NCBI RefSeq assembly: GCF_037072025.1
Contig: NZ_JAXHDD010000016.1
Span: forward strand, 1 to 64,000
Reading direction: 5' to 3'
DNA length: 64,000 nt
Origin: Pseudogracilibacillus sp037072025
Lineage (GTDB): Bacteria > Bacillota > Bacilli > Bacillales > Amphibacillaceae
Position numbers and translations under genes: made by a program. Under the pieces are notes generated by a model. It saw only the letters and a program-made list of their open reading frames with translations, did no database searches and had not been told where the DNA came from. Shown piece by piece: positions 44,707 to 53,240 of the stretch; positions within the stretch are counted from its first letter, which is position 1; every line of letters starts with the position of its first letter.

Positions 44707-46275
44707 TTATTTGTCTTCCATTTGTTGTGCGATAGAAGCTTGCATTTCTTCAAGTAAATGGCGAATTGCTAATAGATTTTCTTCCAATTCAATATTTACA
44801 TTTACATGTTCGATTAATGGAGCTAGATAAGTATAGGTTCGATGATCCGTTAATATTTTCTTTGGAGTTCCACCTAGCTGATCAAACATATTTAAAAACT
44901 CTTTCTGTACATGAAATGGATTAATTTCTTCCGCATATATTTTATGTGAATAGACTATCCCCTTATCATAATCCGCAGCAAGGATTGCAGACGGGAATAA
45001 TGGTCGTTCTTCTGGTTTCTCCCGAATTGGAACTTCTAAATATGTTGCTTTAAACTCTACTGTTATATTTAGTGGCTTTTTTGCTTTTTTCATTGCTTGC
45101 TTTATTTCAAATTCTGAAGGTATATAAAAATCCAAAAAATTCTCAAACGACATTTCTTCCATTATCTCTTCCATATCCAATACCATTTCATTAAAATTCT
45201 CATAGTCACTCTTTGTATATCTCACTAATATTTTTTCATCTGTTGGTATATGAGGGAGACGGAATCCATCTTTAATTCTTTCAAACATCTTGATTGATTC
45301 AGTTAACGCAAGGTACATTTGCCTTGCTTCATCGTGATTCATCATCCAGGGATAAGAGCCAGGTTCAAAACTCACAAAGGATGGCCAAGCTTTTTTACCA
45401 CGAAAAGTCATGTCATAGGCTTTGATTAATTCATACTCCGCTTCTTCTAAGTCATTTCTATTTTCAAAACTAAGGAGTAAACTGCGTTGAAATTTAACTA
45501 TATCTCTCGAGTCTTTTATTCCAGCAAAGGAGTCAAGTAAAGAATAAAATCCATCTGCCCCTATATATACTGCTAAACCATACATTTCATCTGCTTGTCC
45601 AAGGACACTACAAAATAAATATTCACCCGTAATCGGATCTTCAATCGCAAATATCTGCTCATCTGTCATAACTTCCCAAGGTTTTAGTTGTTGAAACTCT
45701 TTTGCTTTCGCTAATGTTTCTGGCCAATAATCCTCGGACAGTGCTTCATCTGACATTTCCATATAACGGATTTCATCATTTATATCAGCAATTAATTCTT
45801 CACTATCATCATACTCAAGATCCACTTCACCCATAATAATTTCACCCCTGCTATCTTCATCAGGAGCCTGGTTTTTAGCATCAACACATCTTGGATAAAA
45901 CACTCCGTCTTCTCGGTCGATTTTTTTCGTTAACACAATTTCATGTTCCCAATTATCACCAAAATCATACACATAAATCATCTTGTCTTTTACTTTTAAA
46001 AACCAGTCCGAAATAGTTTCTTCATCATCTATGTATTTTTCAACATTAAAAATTGACTCAAATTCTTCTGAATCATCTGATACAATCTCAATTCCATTAA
46101 CTGGCTTACCATCTCTCCTTTTTACAAAAAAAGTATATAAATGCATATCCAACCACTCAAAAGAGTTTTGAATCAGTTCGTGTAAATCATACAAACTGGC
46201 ATCACCTGAAATTTGCACATCACGCCAAACTGGTACGCCTACATCTTTTAACGTAATTCTAAATTCATAAATCAT
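44707..46275 (-). CDS. pRiA4b ORF-3-like domain protein
   Basis: 522 residues. The first 190 match the plasmid pRiA4b ORF-3-like family: YEFRITLKDVGVPVWRDVQI, LHELIQNSFEWLDMHLYTF, and YDFGDNWEHEIVL around residue 105. The remainder reads as a second, uncharacterised domain (LYDLHEL is not repeated there) with segments PWEVMTDEQIFAIEDP and GYITGEYLF-like turns. It is cytoplasmic and without a catalytic motif I can name. Start preceded by AGAGGTG. Such proteins are common in mobile or defence-rich regions, but a role is not known. It sits at the edge of the defence island. Confidence 0.75.
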   Translation of the reverse strand: MIYEFRITLKDVGVPVWRDVQISGDASLYDLHELIQNSFEWLDMHLYTFFVKRRDGKPVNGIEIVSDDSEEFESIFNVEKYIDDEETISDWFLKVKDKMIYVYDFGDNWEHEIVLTKKIDREDGVFYPRCVDAKNQAPDEDSRGEIIMGEVDLEYDDSEELIADINDEIRYMEMSDEALSEDYWPETLAKAKEFQQLKPWEVMTDEQIFAIEDPITGEYLFCSVLGQADEMYGLAVYIGADGFYSLLDSFAGIKDSRDIVKFQRSLLLSFENRNDLEEAEYELIKAYDMTFRGKKAWPSFVSFEPGSYPWMMNHDEARQMYLALTESIKMFERIKDGFRLPHIPTDEKILVRYTKSDYENFNEMVLDMEEIMEEMSFENFLDFYIPSEFEIKQAMKKAKKPLNITVEFKATYLEVPIREKPEERPLFPSAILAADYDKGIVYSHKIYAEEINPFHVQKEFLNMFDQLGGTPKKILTDHRTYTYLAPLIEHVNVNIELEENLLAIRHLLEEMQASIAQQMEDK

Positions 46276-46476
46276 TATTCTGGCACCTCTTTTCTATCCG
46301 TTACAATAACAATAAAACATCTAAAGGCAGATTACCATTAATAACTAACTTTTTTTGTTCATTTTTCCATTAATTCCACTAAGTATAGGAATCACTAAGT
46401 ATGTCGCACGTACTGAATTTTTTCGAAAAGCGTCATCAAAACGAACAGCTGCCAATCGACAGAAGCTCGTTTTAAA
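46276..46476. other. intergenic between rocB and the pRiA4b-like gene
   Basis: AT-rich sequence with no credible gene. Promoter signals for the pRiA4b-like gene probably lie here, but none stands out. Confidence 0.35.
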
Positions 46477-48093
46477 TTATACTACTAATTCTGTTTTTAA
46501 ATATAATTTTTCTATCACCTTTTGTAATACATACGGCGTATTAACAAATGCACTTTCTTTATGGAGCCGTTCTGTTAATTTATGTGCATCTTTTCCAAAT
46601 GGACCAATATTTAATACGGGTGCTTGAAGTTTTTGCATTCCTTCAAACGGGATACTGTATACATCTCCCCATATAGGTGTATTATTCATATATGCCTTCC
46701 AACCTCTGTCATGTTTTTCATAATTTACATAGCTTAAGTCGGAGATACCATTAAAATAATGTACTTGCTTTGCTTCCACTTTAAATTCTTCTAATAGTGT
46801 TTGCTGGGTAAACTCAATTAGCTCTTTTACCAACGGAACTTCCGTTGAGTTTACAGCTGGATAATATGGCGGTGCAAAAAATACGATTGTTGCTGGTGCT
46901 AATTCCTGACAATTTACCATTAGTTGGTCACATATTTGAATAGACATTTCTCGTTCATCTAAATCAGGGGTGTTCATAATTTCGGCTTTGATCGCATCTA
47001 CTGCTTCTATTCCAAGTTTTTCTTCAGCATAAGATAGCAATTCTACGTATTCTAATACTCTTATTTTCCCAATAGGTGCTGCATTTTCACGTCTACAAAT
47101 TTTCTCATAATCATCCTGACACTCTTTCATCGCATTAACAGCTATACTTTTAAACGTTTCCATCACTTCGGAGGCATTTTTACGCATTAAAAACACATTA
47201 TACAATGCTGCTGTATGATGAGATGTTTGAGTAGAATAATCTTCTTTTAGATCATTCTTTTTTAAACAAATTGGAAGTGGTGTTCTCTCACCATATTCTT
47301 CTTCAACAAAATCTGAATTAAACTCCATCGCTTTTGTTAAATAAGCAGCCATATAATGACCAGTCATACCACTTAAAGGCTCACCCGCATGTGTTTCACG
47401 TCCATAAAACAAAGCAGAAGGCATTATTTTTCCAATTGTACCTGAGTAAATATAGTAATTTTCATCTAGAGGTCTTTGGGAAAAAGATGGTTCACTATTT
47501 AAAAACAATATAAATTCAAGGTCATATTTTTCTCGCATCTCAATTAGGCCTCCAACTGCTGCACGCATTCCAGCTGAATTTACTTCTTCATCCGGTACAG
47601 TAAGTAATAACAAGTTTATTGGCCAATTCTCAATACTCGCTTTCTCTAATAACTGAAGATGAAGGGCAAGACCCATTTTCATATCCATCGTTCCACGACC
47701 AAACAAATAATCTCCAGACATTAAATCAACTTGTGCATCTTTAGGTAATCCGTCAATCATTTGCTTTAATTCTTCCGTTAATGCCCGAGGTTGGAATGCT
47801 AAATCTCCAAGTGCACCAAACTCTTCCGTATGCACTGTATCAAAATGACTAATCAACACAATTGTCCTAGTTGTACGATCACTTTTATACAATGCAGTTA
47901 CAGCATTTCGACCTTTCTTAGCATCGTGAAATTGGATATAGGAACTTTTTTCCTTAAAATAATCAAGTTCCAATAATTTATTTTTAATTCGATTGGAAAA
48001 ATCAATTTCGCCCTGTGTGCTGGTTCTGCTGTCCCAACTGACAAGTTCACAAATTAAATCTTCTAATTTTTCCGGTGTATCCCATTGTTTCAT
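46477..48093 (-). CDS. rocB: M20-family peptidase, arginine utilisation protein RocB
   Basis: 538 residues from the ATG at 48093, after TGGAGG. Metal-binding M20 motifs are LISHFDTVHTEEFG (His and Asp near residues 85-87), FGRGTMDMKMGLALHLQ and TVPDEEVNSAGMRAAVG, where the second Glu is the catalytic base. It is much longer than most M20 peptidases, as in B. subtilis RocB, whose exact reaction in arginine catabolism is uncertain. It lies 17 bases downstream of a GntR-family gene, so both form an operon divergent from rocD. Confidence 0.88.
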   Translation of the reverse strand: MKQWDTPEKLEDLICELVSWDSRTSTQGEIDFSNRIKNKLLELDYFKEKSSYIQFHDAKKGRNAVTALYKSDRTTRTIVLISHFDTVHTEEFGALGDLAFQPRALTEELKQMIDGLPKDAQVDLMSGDYLFGRGTMDMKMGLALHLQLLEKASIENWPINLLLLTVPDEEVNSAGMRAAVGGLIEMREKYDLEFILFLNSEPSFSQRPLDENYYIYSGTIGKIMPSALFYGRETHAGEPLSGMTGHYMAAYLTKAMEFNSDFVEEEYGERTPLPICLKKNDLKEDYSTQTSHHTAALYNVFLMRKNASEVMETFKSIAVNAMKECQDDYEKICRRENAAPIGKIRVLEYVELLSYAEEKLGIEAVDAIKAEIMNTPDLDEREMSIQICDQLMVNCQELAPATIVFFAPPYYPAVNSTEVPLVKELIEFTQQTLLEEFKVEAKQVHYFNGISDLSYVNYEKHDRGWKAYMNNTPIWGDVYSIPFEGMQKLQAPVLNIGPFGKDAHKLTERLHKESAFVNTPYVLQKVIEKLYLKTELVV

Positions 48094-48110
48094 TGTGTAT
48101 TCCTCCAAAT

Positions 48111-48779
48111 TTAATTATTTGATTCTTCGGCATAATATCTTAAAAATCGTTTTTCAACATTATTCATATGAACGATCATTTTATTTCTAGCAAGTACCAC
48201 ATCTTGCTTTTCAAGTGCTTCAATTATTTCTACATGTTCTTGATAAGCTGCTTCAGCACTTGTTGAAACAGTGTTAGAAAGTATAATAAATGCTCGATTT
48301 ATTCCAGTATTCATACGATGGATAATGTTTTTTAGTTCATTATTATTATTGCGAGAAGCCAATAATAAATGAAATTCACGATCCAATTCTATAAATTCAT
48401 TATAATTATCTTGTTTAATTGCATCTAACTGTTTAGTAGCATTCGTTTTTAATAAGGTAATAAACGAAGAATCAATATCCGAAATAATTTTTTCGATGTT
48501 ATATGTTTCAAGTAAACTTCTTAATTCCATGTAATCTAATGAATCTTTTTTTGTAAAACTAGCTACAATTGCCGGGCGCCCTTTTTGTTGAATAATTAAA
48601 CCTTCTGCAGCTAATCTACTTAATGCATCTCGTAATGGGGTACGACTAATCCCTAAATTAGTTGCCAATTTTTCTTCCGGTAATTGTTCATTTTCTTTTA
48701 ATTTACCATTTGTTATTGCTTGTTTTATCATTTGATATGCTTGATCTGCCAACGTCTCACTTTGTTTTATTTTCTTCAA
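48111..48779 (-). CDS. GntR-family (FCD) transcriptional regulator
   Basis: 222 residues from a TTG at 48779, six bases after AAGGTG. A longer ATG version would read through the operator and promoter. The winged helix is ETLADQAYQMIKQAITNGKL through EEKLATNLGISRTPLRDALS (about 8-50). The C-terminal FCD ligand-binding domain shows RSLLETYNIE, LDREFHLLLASR and EHVEIIEALEKQD with metal-binding His. It probably senses an arginine/ornithine-related metabolite and controls itself, rocB and the divergent rocD. In B. subtilis these genes use RocR and sigma-54 instead. Confidence 0.88.
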   Translation of the reverse strand: MKKIKQSETLADQAYQMIKQAITNGKLKENEQLPEEKLATNLGISRTPLRDALSRLAAEGLIIQQKGRPAIVASFTKKDSLDYMELRSLLETYNIEKIISDIDSSFITLLKTNATKQLDAIKQDNYNEFIELDREFHLLLASRNNNNELKNIIHRMNTGINRAFIILSNTVSTSAEAAYQEHVEIIEALEKQDVVLARNKMIVHMNNVEKRFLRYYAEESNN

Positions 48780-48803
48780 TCGTATCACCTTTTCACGTTT
48801 TAG

Positions 48804-48888
48804 GTATACTGTATACAAATAGTATAATTTATGTTATCCTATTTGTAAACACTTGCAAAATAATAGTTATTTTTACTATAGTATACTA
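48804..48888. promoter_or_regulatory. divergent promoters and palindromic operators of gntR-rocB and rocD
   Basis: GTATACTGTATAC (48804-48816) and TAGTATACTA (48879-48888) are palindromes sharing GTATAC, a form typical of FCD-GntR operators. The minus promoter is TTTACA (48844-48849), 17 bases, TATACT (48821-48826). The plus promoter for rocD is TTGCAA (48853-48858), 18 bases, TATAGT (48877-48882), overlapping the second palindrome. No -24/-12 sigma-54 promoter was seen. Confidence 0.7.
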
Positions 48889-48919
48889 AGTGTCATTCAT
48901 CAAACATTGGAGGGATTAC

Positions 48920-50116
48920 ATGGTTCAATCAAGTACAGAAATCATTAACACTACGGAAGAGTATGGAGCAAATAATTATTTACCTTTGCCTGTTGTTATT
49001 GCAAAAGGTGATGGGGTATGGGTAGAAGATCCTGAAGGAAACCGCTATATGGATCTATTAAGTGCGTATTCCGCGGTTAACCAAGGACATCGACATCCTA
49101 AAATTATTGCTGCTCTTAAAGAACAAGCAGATCGTGTGACGTTAACTTCACGTGCTTTTCATAATGATCAACTCGGTCCGTGGTATGAAAAAATTTGTAA
49201 ATTAACAAATAAAGACATGGCACTTCCTATGAATACGGGGGCTGAAGCGGTTGAAACAGCAATTAAAACAGCTAGACGTTGGGCATACGATGTAAAAGGT
49301 GTTGCTGAAAACCAAGCCGAAATTATTGCATGTGTGGATAACTTCCACGGCCGTACAATGGCTGCAGTTTCCCTTTCATCAGAGCCCGCTAATCAACGTG
49401 GTTTTGGTCCAATGTTACCGGGTTTTAAAGTCATTCCTTTTGGTGATATCGAGGCTTTACAAGCTGCGATAAATGAAAATACTGCTGGATTTTTAATTGA
49501 ACCAATTCAAGGGGAAGCTGGTATCAATTTACCTCCTGAAGGTTTCTTAAAAGAAGCTTATGAAGTTTGTAAAGAAGAAAATGTTCTATTCATTGCGGAT
49601 GAAATCCAAGCAGGTTTAGGTAGAAGCGGTAAATTTTTAGCATGTGAGTGGGAAGATGTTGACCCTGACATCATTATTTTAGGAAAAGCACTAGGTGGCG
49701 GTGTGTTCCCTATTTCGTGTGTCCTTGCTAATAAAGACATTCTTGGTGTCTTTGAACCTGGTTCTCACGGATCTACATTTGGTGGTAATCCTTTAGCATG
49801 TGCAGTATCTATGGCTGCCCTTGATGTTATTGTGGATGAAAAACTTCCTGAACGTTCCAATGACCTTGGAAACTATATGGTTGAGGAATTACGTAAAATA
49901 AATAATCCAATCATAAAAGAAGTACGTGGAAAAGGGTTATTTATTGGTATGGAATTAACGGAATCCGCTCGTCCTTACTGTGAACAACTAATGAAAGAAG
50001 GCCTATTATGTAAGGAAACACATGACTTCGTAATTCGTTTTGCACCTCCATTAATTATTAGTAAAGAAGATTTGGATTGGGCAATTGATAAAATTAAAAA
50101 AGTAATGGAAGCATAA
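48920..50116 (+). CDS. rocD: ornithine--oxo-acid aminotransferase
   Basis: 398 residues from ATG 48920, after GGAGGG; it reads almost in step with B. subtilis RocD. The PLP-binding region is LFIADEIQAGLGRSGK, with the lysine in DIIILGKALGGGVFPISC (about residue 255). Other signatures are MNTGAEAVETAIKTARRWA and HGSTFGGNPLACAVS. It converts ornithine to glutamate semialdehyde, feeding arginine and ornithine catabolism. A terminator follows at 50183. Confidence 0.96.
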   Translation: MVQSSTEIINTTEEYGANNYLPLPVVIAKGDGVWVEDPEGNRYMDLLSAYSAVNQGHRHPKIIAALKEQADRVTLTSRAFHNDQLGPWYEKICKLTNKDMALPMNTGAEAVETAIKTARRWAYDVKGVAENQAEIIACVDNFHGRTMAAVSLSSEPANQRGFGPMLPGFKVIPFGDIEALQAAINENTAGFLIEPIQGEAGINLPPEGFLKEAYEVCKEENVLFIADEIQAGLGRSGKFLACEWEDVDPDIIILGKALGGGVFPISCVLANKDILGVFEPGSHGSTFGGNPLACAVSMAALDVIVDEKLPERSNDLGNYMVEELRKINNPIIKEVRGKGLFIGMELTESARPYCEQLMKEGLLCKETHDFVIRFAPPLIISKEDLDWAIDKIKKVMEA

Positions 50117-50182
50117 GTATGAATTTGGCAAGAAAGCATGAAATAGTAATTTAATAAAATAGTGTTTTATTGTTAAAAATAC

Positions 50183-50224
50183 AAAGAATCCGCACAATTT
50201 CTGAGAAAGATAAGCGGATTCTTT
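50183..50224 (+). terminator. terminator after rocD
   Basis: AAAGAATCCGC pairs with GCGGATTCTTT around a 20-base loop. Confidence 0.75.
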
Positions 50225-50348
50225 CATAAATAAGGATTTAGTAAGAAACCAGCATGACTCCGTATTTGCGGAAGCCACCATCTATCATGAAAAAGGTTTG
50301 TTTTTCATACAAAATAAATAGAAATCCTTGGCTTCAAGTATTACTGTT

Positions 50349-50714
50349 TCATATATTTTTACTATTATTGGACAAACCCACCTCTTGCAGCATCACAAGA
50401 TAAGACCCATCCCTGTCCCTAATTACGTCTACGTTCACCTCTACTGCATCTAGAAAAGAGTCAACATCATGATAGTTCTGAATTAAAATTTCCATATTTT
50501 TTGAGATTATTTCATCTTCCACTATGTCTTCTTCCATAAAAGAATTATACTGTTGATCCTCCGTATCTGCACACGCTTTCTCATCATCTATTCCTTGAAT
50601 GGACACAGGTACAATAATATCTTCATTCGAGATTGCTTCAGTGTTTACTATTTCATATTTTGTCGTCGACAATGCTTTAAAAATGCCCGCCAGCCCTGTT
50701 ATACTCATGGACAA
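50349..50714 (-). pseudogene. fragment duplicating the C-terminus of the DUF-type lipoprotein
   Basis: The frame (FKALSTTKYEIVNTEAISNE, then VSIQGIDDEKACADTEDQ) runs parallel to the last 120 residues of the lipoprotein at 53241 (LKALSTTKYEIVDSEAMSDE, VSIQGIDDSKVYQDTEDQ). It has no signal peptide, lipobox or upstream domain. It is a truncated duplicate about 2.5 kb from the intact gene. Confidence 0.75.
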
Positions 50715-50813
50715 CTTTTGTTACTGCTGATTCGTCCTCAAAAACCATCATCTGGTCTTGTTAGTCTTACGTTTACTTTCACAAAATTGTCATAACATAT
50801 CCAACTTATTAGA

Positions 50814-50885
50814 AAACTTGGTTTATCCCAAAGCCTTTATGGCCAATGCCAAAGTTACACTTATGCGAGTCAAGAAAAGTTTTAT
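50814..50885. repeat. remnant of the structured interspersed repeat, copy C
   Basis: Begins AAACTTGG and ends GTTACACTTATGCGAGTCAA, the same ends as the full copy at 52945-53130, but the middle is deleted. It directly follows the lipoprotein fragment, just as the full copy precedes the intact lipoprotein gene. Confidence 0.5.
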
Positions 50886-50906
50886 ATTTTCTGCTAAAAA
50901 GTGCGT

Positions 50907-51326
50907 TTATTTAACCACCATTACTGGGCAATTAGCTCTTTTCACGACTTTATGACTAACACTTCCGAGCACCATTTCTTGAAAAACATTTAGACCTCGG
51001 CTGCCAATGATAAGTAAATCATAATTATCCTTATTTGCGTATTCGACAATCGTCGGTCCTGGCTCTCCATGTAATATTTCAACCGTATAGTCTAGATTAT
51101 TTTTCTCCAACTTATCAGTGGCAGAGGAAATCTTTTTTCGTCTGACGATTTCCAACTCCTCTTTTCCAGTAGCGTGAATGACGTCTCGTTTTGCTTTAGA
51201 AAATTCAGCAACTAATACAACATTTACCGAGCAATCTTTTGAAAGGCTGGCAATTTTAATTGCTTCATCGGTTGCTCTCAGTGAATGGTCGGAACCATCA
51301 ACTGCCAGTAATAGTTTTTTATACAT
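50907..51326 (-). CDS. universal stress protein (UspA family)
   Basis: 139 residues with the UspA fold: KKLLLAVDGSDHSLRATDEA at the start and the ATP-binding loop DLLIIGSRGLNVFQEMVLGS then VSHKVVKRANCPVMVVK (G-2x-G-9x-G-S/T type). It is a cytoplasmic nucleotide-binding stress protein. It starts 34 bases after the SulP transporter gene ends on the same strand, a common pairing in Bacillaceae, where Usp proteins are thought to tune transporters. Confidence 0.88.
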   Translation of the reverse strand: MYKKLLLAVDGSDHSLRATDEAIKIASLSKDCSVNVVLVAEFSKAKRDVIHATGKEELEIVRRKKISSATDKLEKNNLDYTVEILHGEPGPTIVEYANKDNYDLLIIGSRGLNVFQEMVLGSVSHKVVKRANCPVMVVK

Positions 51327-51359
51327 TTTCTCGCCCCTTATTCGTACCTTTTTTTGCTA

Positions 51360-52799
51360 TCATAAATCATTTACCGCCAATCTATCAACCATTCTTTTAC
51401 TTGACTCATTTAAGCCACGAATAACGATATAATTATTATTTTCTTTATATTTGAGGATCACTTTATCAATCGCTCCAACTGCAGAATCATCCCATACATG
51501 TGCTTCAGTAAAGTCGATTGTTATATTACTGTCCTTGACTGTATAGTCAAAAGCATCCACGAAATCCTCCACAGATGCAAAGAATAACTGACCCTTTACC
51601 TGGAAAGTGAGGTTATCTTTCTGCCGAATTTCCGTTACTTTAATTTTAGAGATTTTTGCCACAAAGAAAATGGCACTTAAAATCACGCCTGCAATGACAC
51701 CTTTTGAAAGGTCGTTTGTTGCAACAACAATACCAACAGTTACTAACATTACGGCTGCATCCGTTCTTGGTGCTTTTACTAAATAAGAAAAGGATGACCA
51801 ATCAAACGTACCGATTGAAACCATGATCATAATTCCTACTAGTACTGGCATCGGAATTTGAACAACCAAATCACCTAAAACAATGATTAAAAACATTAAG
51901 AAAGCTCCAGCAACAAATGTAGAAAGTCTTCCTCTTCCCCCTGATTTTACATTGATGACGGATTGCCCGATCATTGCACAACCAGCCATACCACCAAAAA
52001 ATCCATTAATAATATTTGCGATCCCCTGCCCTCTCGACTCTTTGTTTTTATCACTCTCGGTATCTGTCATATCATCAACAATCGAAGCGGTCAGTAATGA
52101 CTCCAGTAAACCGACGATTGCTAAGGCAAAGGAATAAGGCAGAATTATCATTAACGTCTCAAGCGAAAACGGAATATCTGGGATTAAAAATACAGGCAGA
52201 ACTTTAGTAATTTCCCCCAAATCACCAACTGTTCTTAAATCAACATTTCCGTAGATCGCAATAGTAGTTAGAATAATAATAGCAATTAATGGTGCCGGGA
52301 TTGCTTTAAAAAATCGTGGCACCACATATACAATTAATAGCGTAATCGCAACAAATACATACGTCATATTCGATATTCCTAAAAAGTGAGGTACTTGAGC
52401 CATAAATATTAAGATCGCAAGCGCATTTACGAAACCGATCATTACTGCCCTTGGAATAAATTTCATTACTTTAGCTACTTTAAAAATACCGAAGACTAAT
52501 TGAATAACTCCTGTTAAAATCGTTGCCGCAAGCAAATACTCTAGGCCATGATCGCGGACTAATGGCAACATGAGTAAGGCCATCGCCCCTGTTGCTGCTG
52601 AAATCATGCCCGGTCTACCGCCTACAAACGCGATGATAACCGCAATACAAAACGAAGCATATAACCCAACCATCGGGTCAACTCCTGCTATAATAGAAAA
52701 GGCTATGGCCTCTGGAATTAATGCGAGTGCAACGACAATCCCGGCAAGCACATCTCCTTTTATATTTGAAAACCATTCTCTTTTTAATCTCTCTACCAC
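51360..52799 (-). CDS. SulP-family anion transporter
   Basis: 479 residues. The N-terminal segment DVLAGIVVALALIPEAIAFSIIAG and LYASFCIAVIIAFVGGRPGM, and the later GMAGCAMIGQSVINVKSGGR, are typical SulP signatures. About 11-12 membrane helices come before a C-terminal STAS domain (about 400-479; FTEAHVWDDSAVGAIDKVIL). Members move sulfate, bicarbonate or other anions with Na+ or H+; the substrate cannot be read here. Preceded by a weak ribosome site. Adjacent promoter-bearing repeats lie upstream. Confidence 0.88.
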   Translation of the reverse strand: MVERLKREWFSNIKGDVLAGIVVALALIPEAIAFSIIAGVDPMVGLYASFCIAVIIAFVGGRPGMISAATGAMALLMLPLVRDHGLEYLLAATILTGVIQLVFGIFKVAKVMKFIPRAVMIGFVNALAILIFMAQVPHFLGISNMTYVFVAITLLIVYVVPRFFKAIPAPLIAIIILTTIAIYGNVDLRTVGDLGEITKVLPVFLIPDIPFSLETLMIILPYSFALAIVGLLESLLTASIVDDMTDTESDKNKESRGQGIANIINGFFGGMAGCAMIGQSVINVKSGGRGRLSTFVAGAFLMFLIIVLGDLVVQIPMPVLVGIMIMVSIGTFDWSSFSYLVKAPRTDAAVMLVTVGIVVATNDLSKGVIAGVILSAIFFVAKISKIKVTEIRQKDNLTFQVKGQLFFASVEDFVDAFDYTVKDSNITIDFTEAHVWDDSAVGAIDKVILKYKENNNYIVIRGLNESSKRMVDRLAVNDL

Positions 52800-52834
52800 A
52801 TTACCGTACTCCTTCTATTCTAGTATACTAATTT

Positions 52835-52940
52835 TTCCGTCCAAAAAATTTTAACAAAAACTAGTGTATCATCTTTCGTCCCAAAAAGGAACTGTTTAGG
52901 GAATAAAATATAAATATGTTATAATGAGAAAAGTACTTTT
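52835..52940 (+). repeat. promoter-bearing repeat, copy 2
   Basis: Closely matches 42157-42262, including ACAAAAACTAGTGTATCA and CCCAAAAAGGAACTGTTTAG. Its extended -10 (TGTTATAAT, TATAAT at 52920-52925) points into the structured repeat at 52945 rather than into a protein gene. Confidence 0.6.
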
Positions 52941-52944
52941 TGAA

Positions 52945-53130
52945 AAACTTGGCATTCGTTAAAGAAAACATACCCTCATCACTAGGGTATGCCGACGTCA
53001 GGCGCAAAGCCTGTTCTTAGTCGGACATCCTAAAGAGCCGTACTGGCGAAGACGGAGTGATGTTGCACTTATGCTCTGGAGTGCAAGGCTTTTGGGTAGT
53101 TGCACTTATGCGAGTCAAGAAAGGAGTTAT
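52945..53130. repeat. structured interspersed repeat, copy B
   Basis: Aligns with 10253-10440 (AAACTTGGCATTCGTTAAAG, TCACTAGGGTATGCCGACGT, GTGATGTTGCACTTATGCTC). A third, internally deleted copy is at 50814. Confidence 0.7.
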
Positions 53131-53188
53131 ACCTTCTTAACTATAGAGAATCTTTTTAGCATAAACGAACTGCTTTCAACCTAATTAT

Positions 53189-53224
53189 TTATAAAAGAGT
53201 AGCATCTGCTACTCTTTTATAAAA
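53189..53224. terminator. bidirectional terminator
   Basis: TTTATAAAAGAGTAGCA is the exact inverse of TGCTACTCTTTTATAAA around TC. It serves the minus-strand lipoprotein gene and possibly a plus-strand RNA. Confidence 0.8.
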
Positions 53225-53240
53225 CTCCGATTATTTTCGA

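Larger units (their letters stand above)
52932..53224 (+). ncRNA. possible structured non-coding RNA (repeat-derived)
   Basis: From the predicted start near 52932, transcription would cover the structured repeat at 52945-53130 (paired CAGGC/GCCTG, TTGCACT/AGTGCAA) and end at the perfect hairpin 53189-53224. No ORF with a ribosome site lies within. This is inference from promoter, fold and terminator only. Confidence 0.35.
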
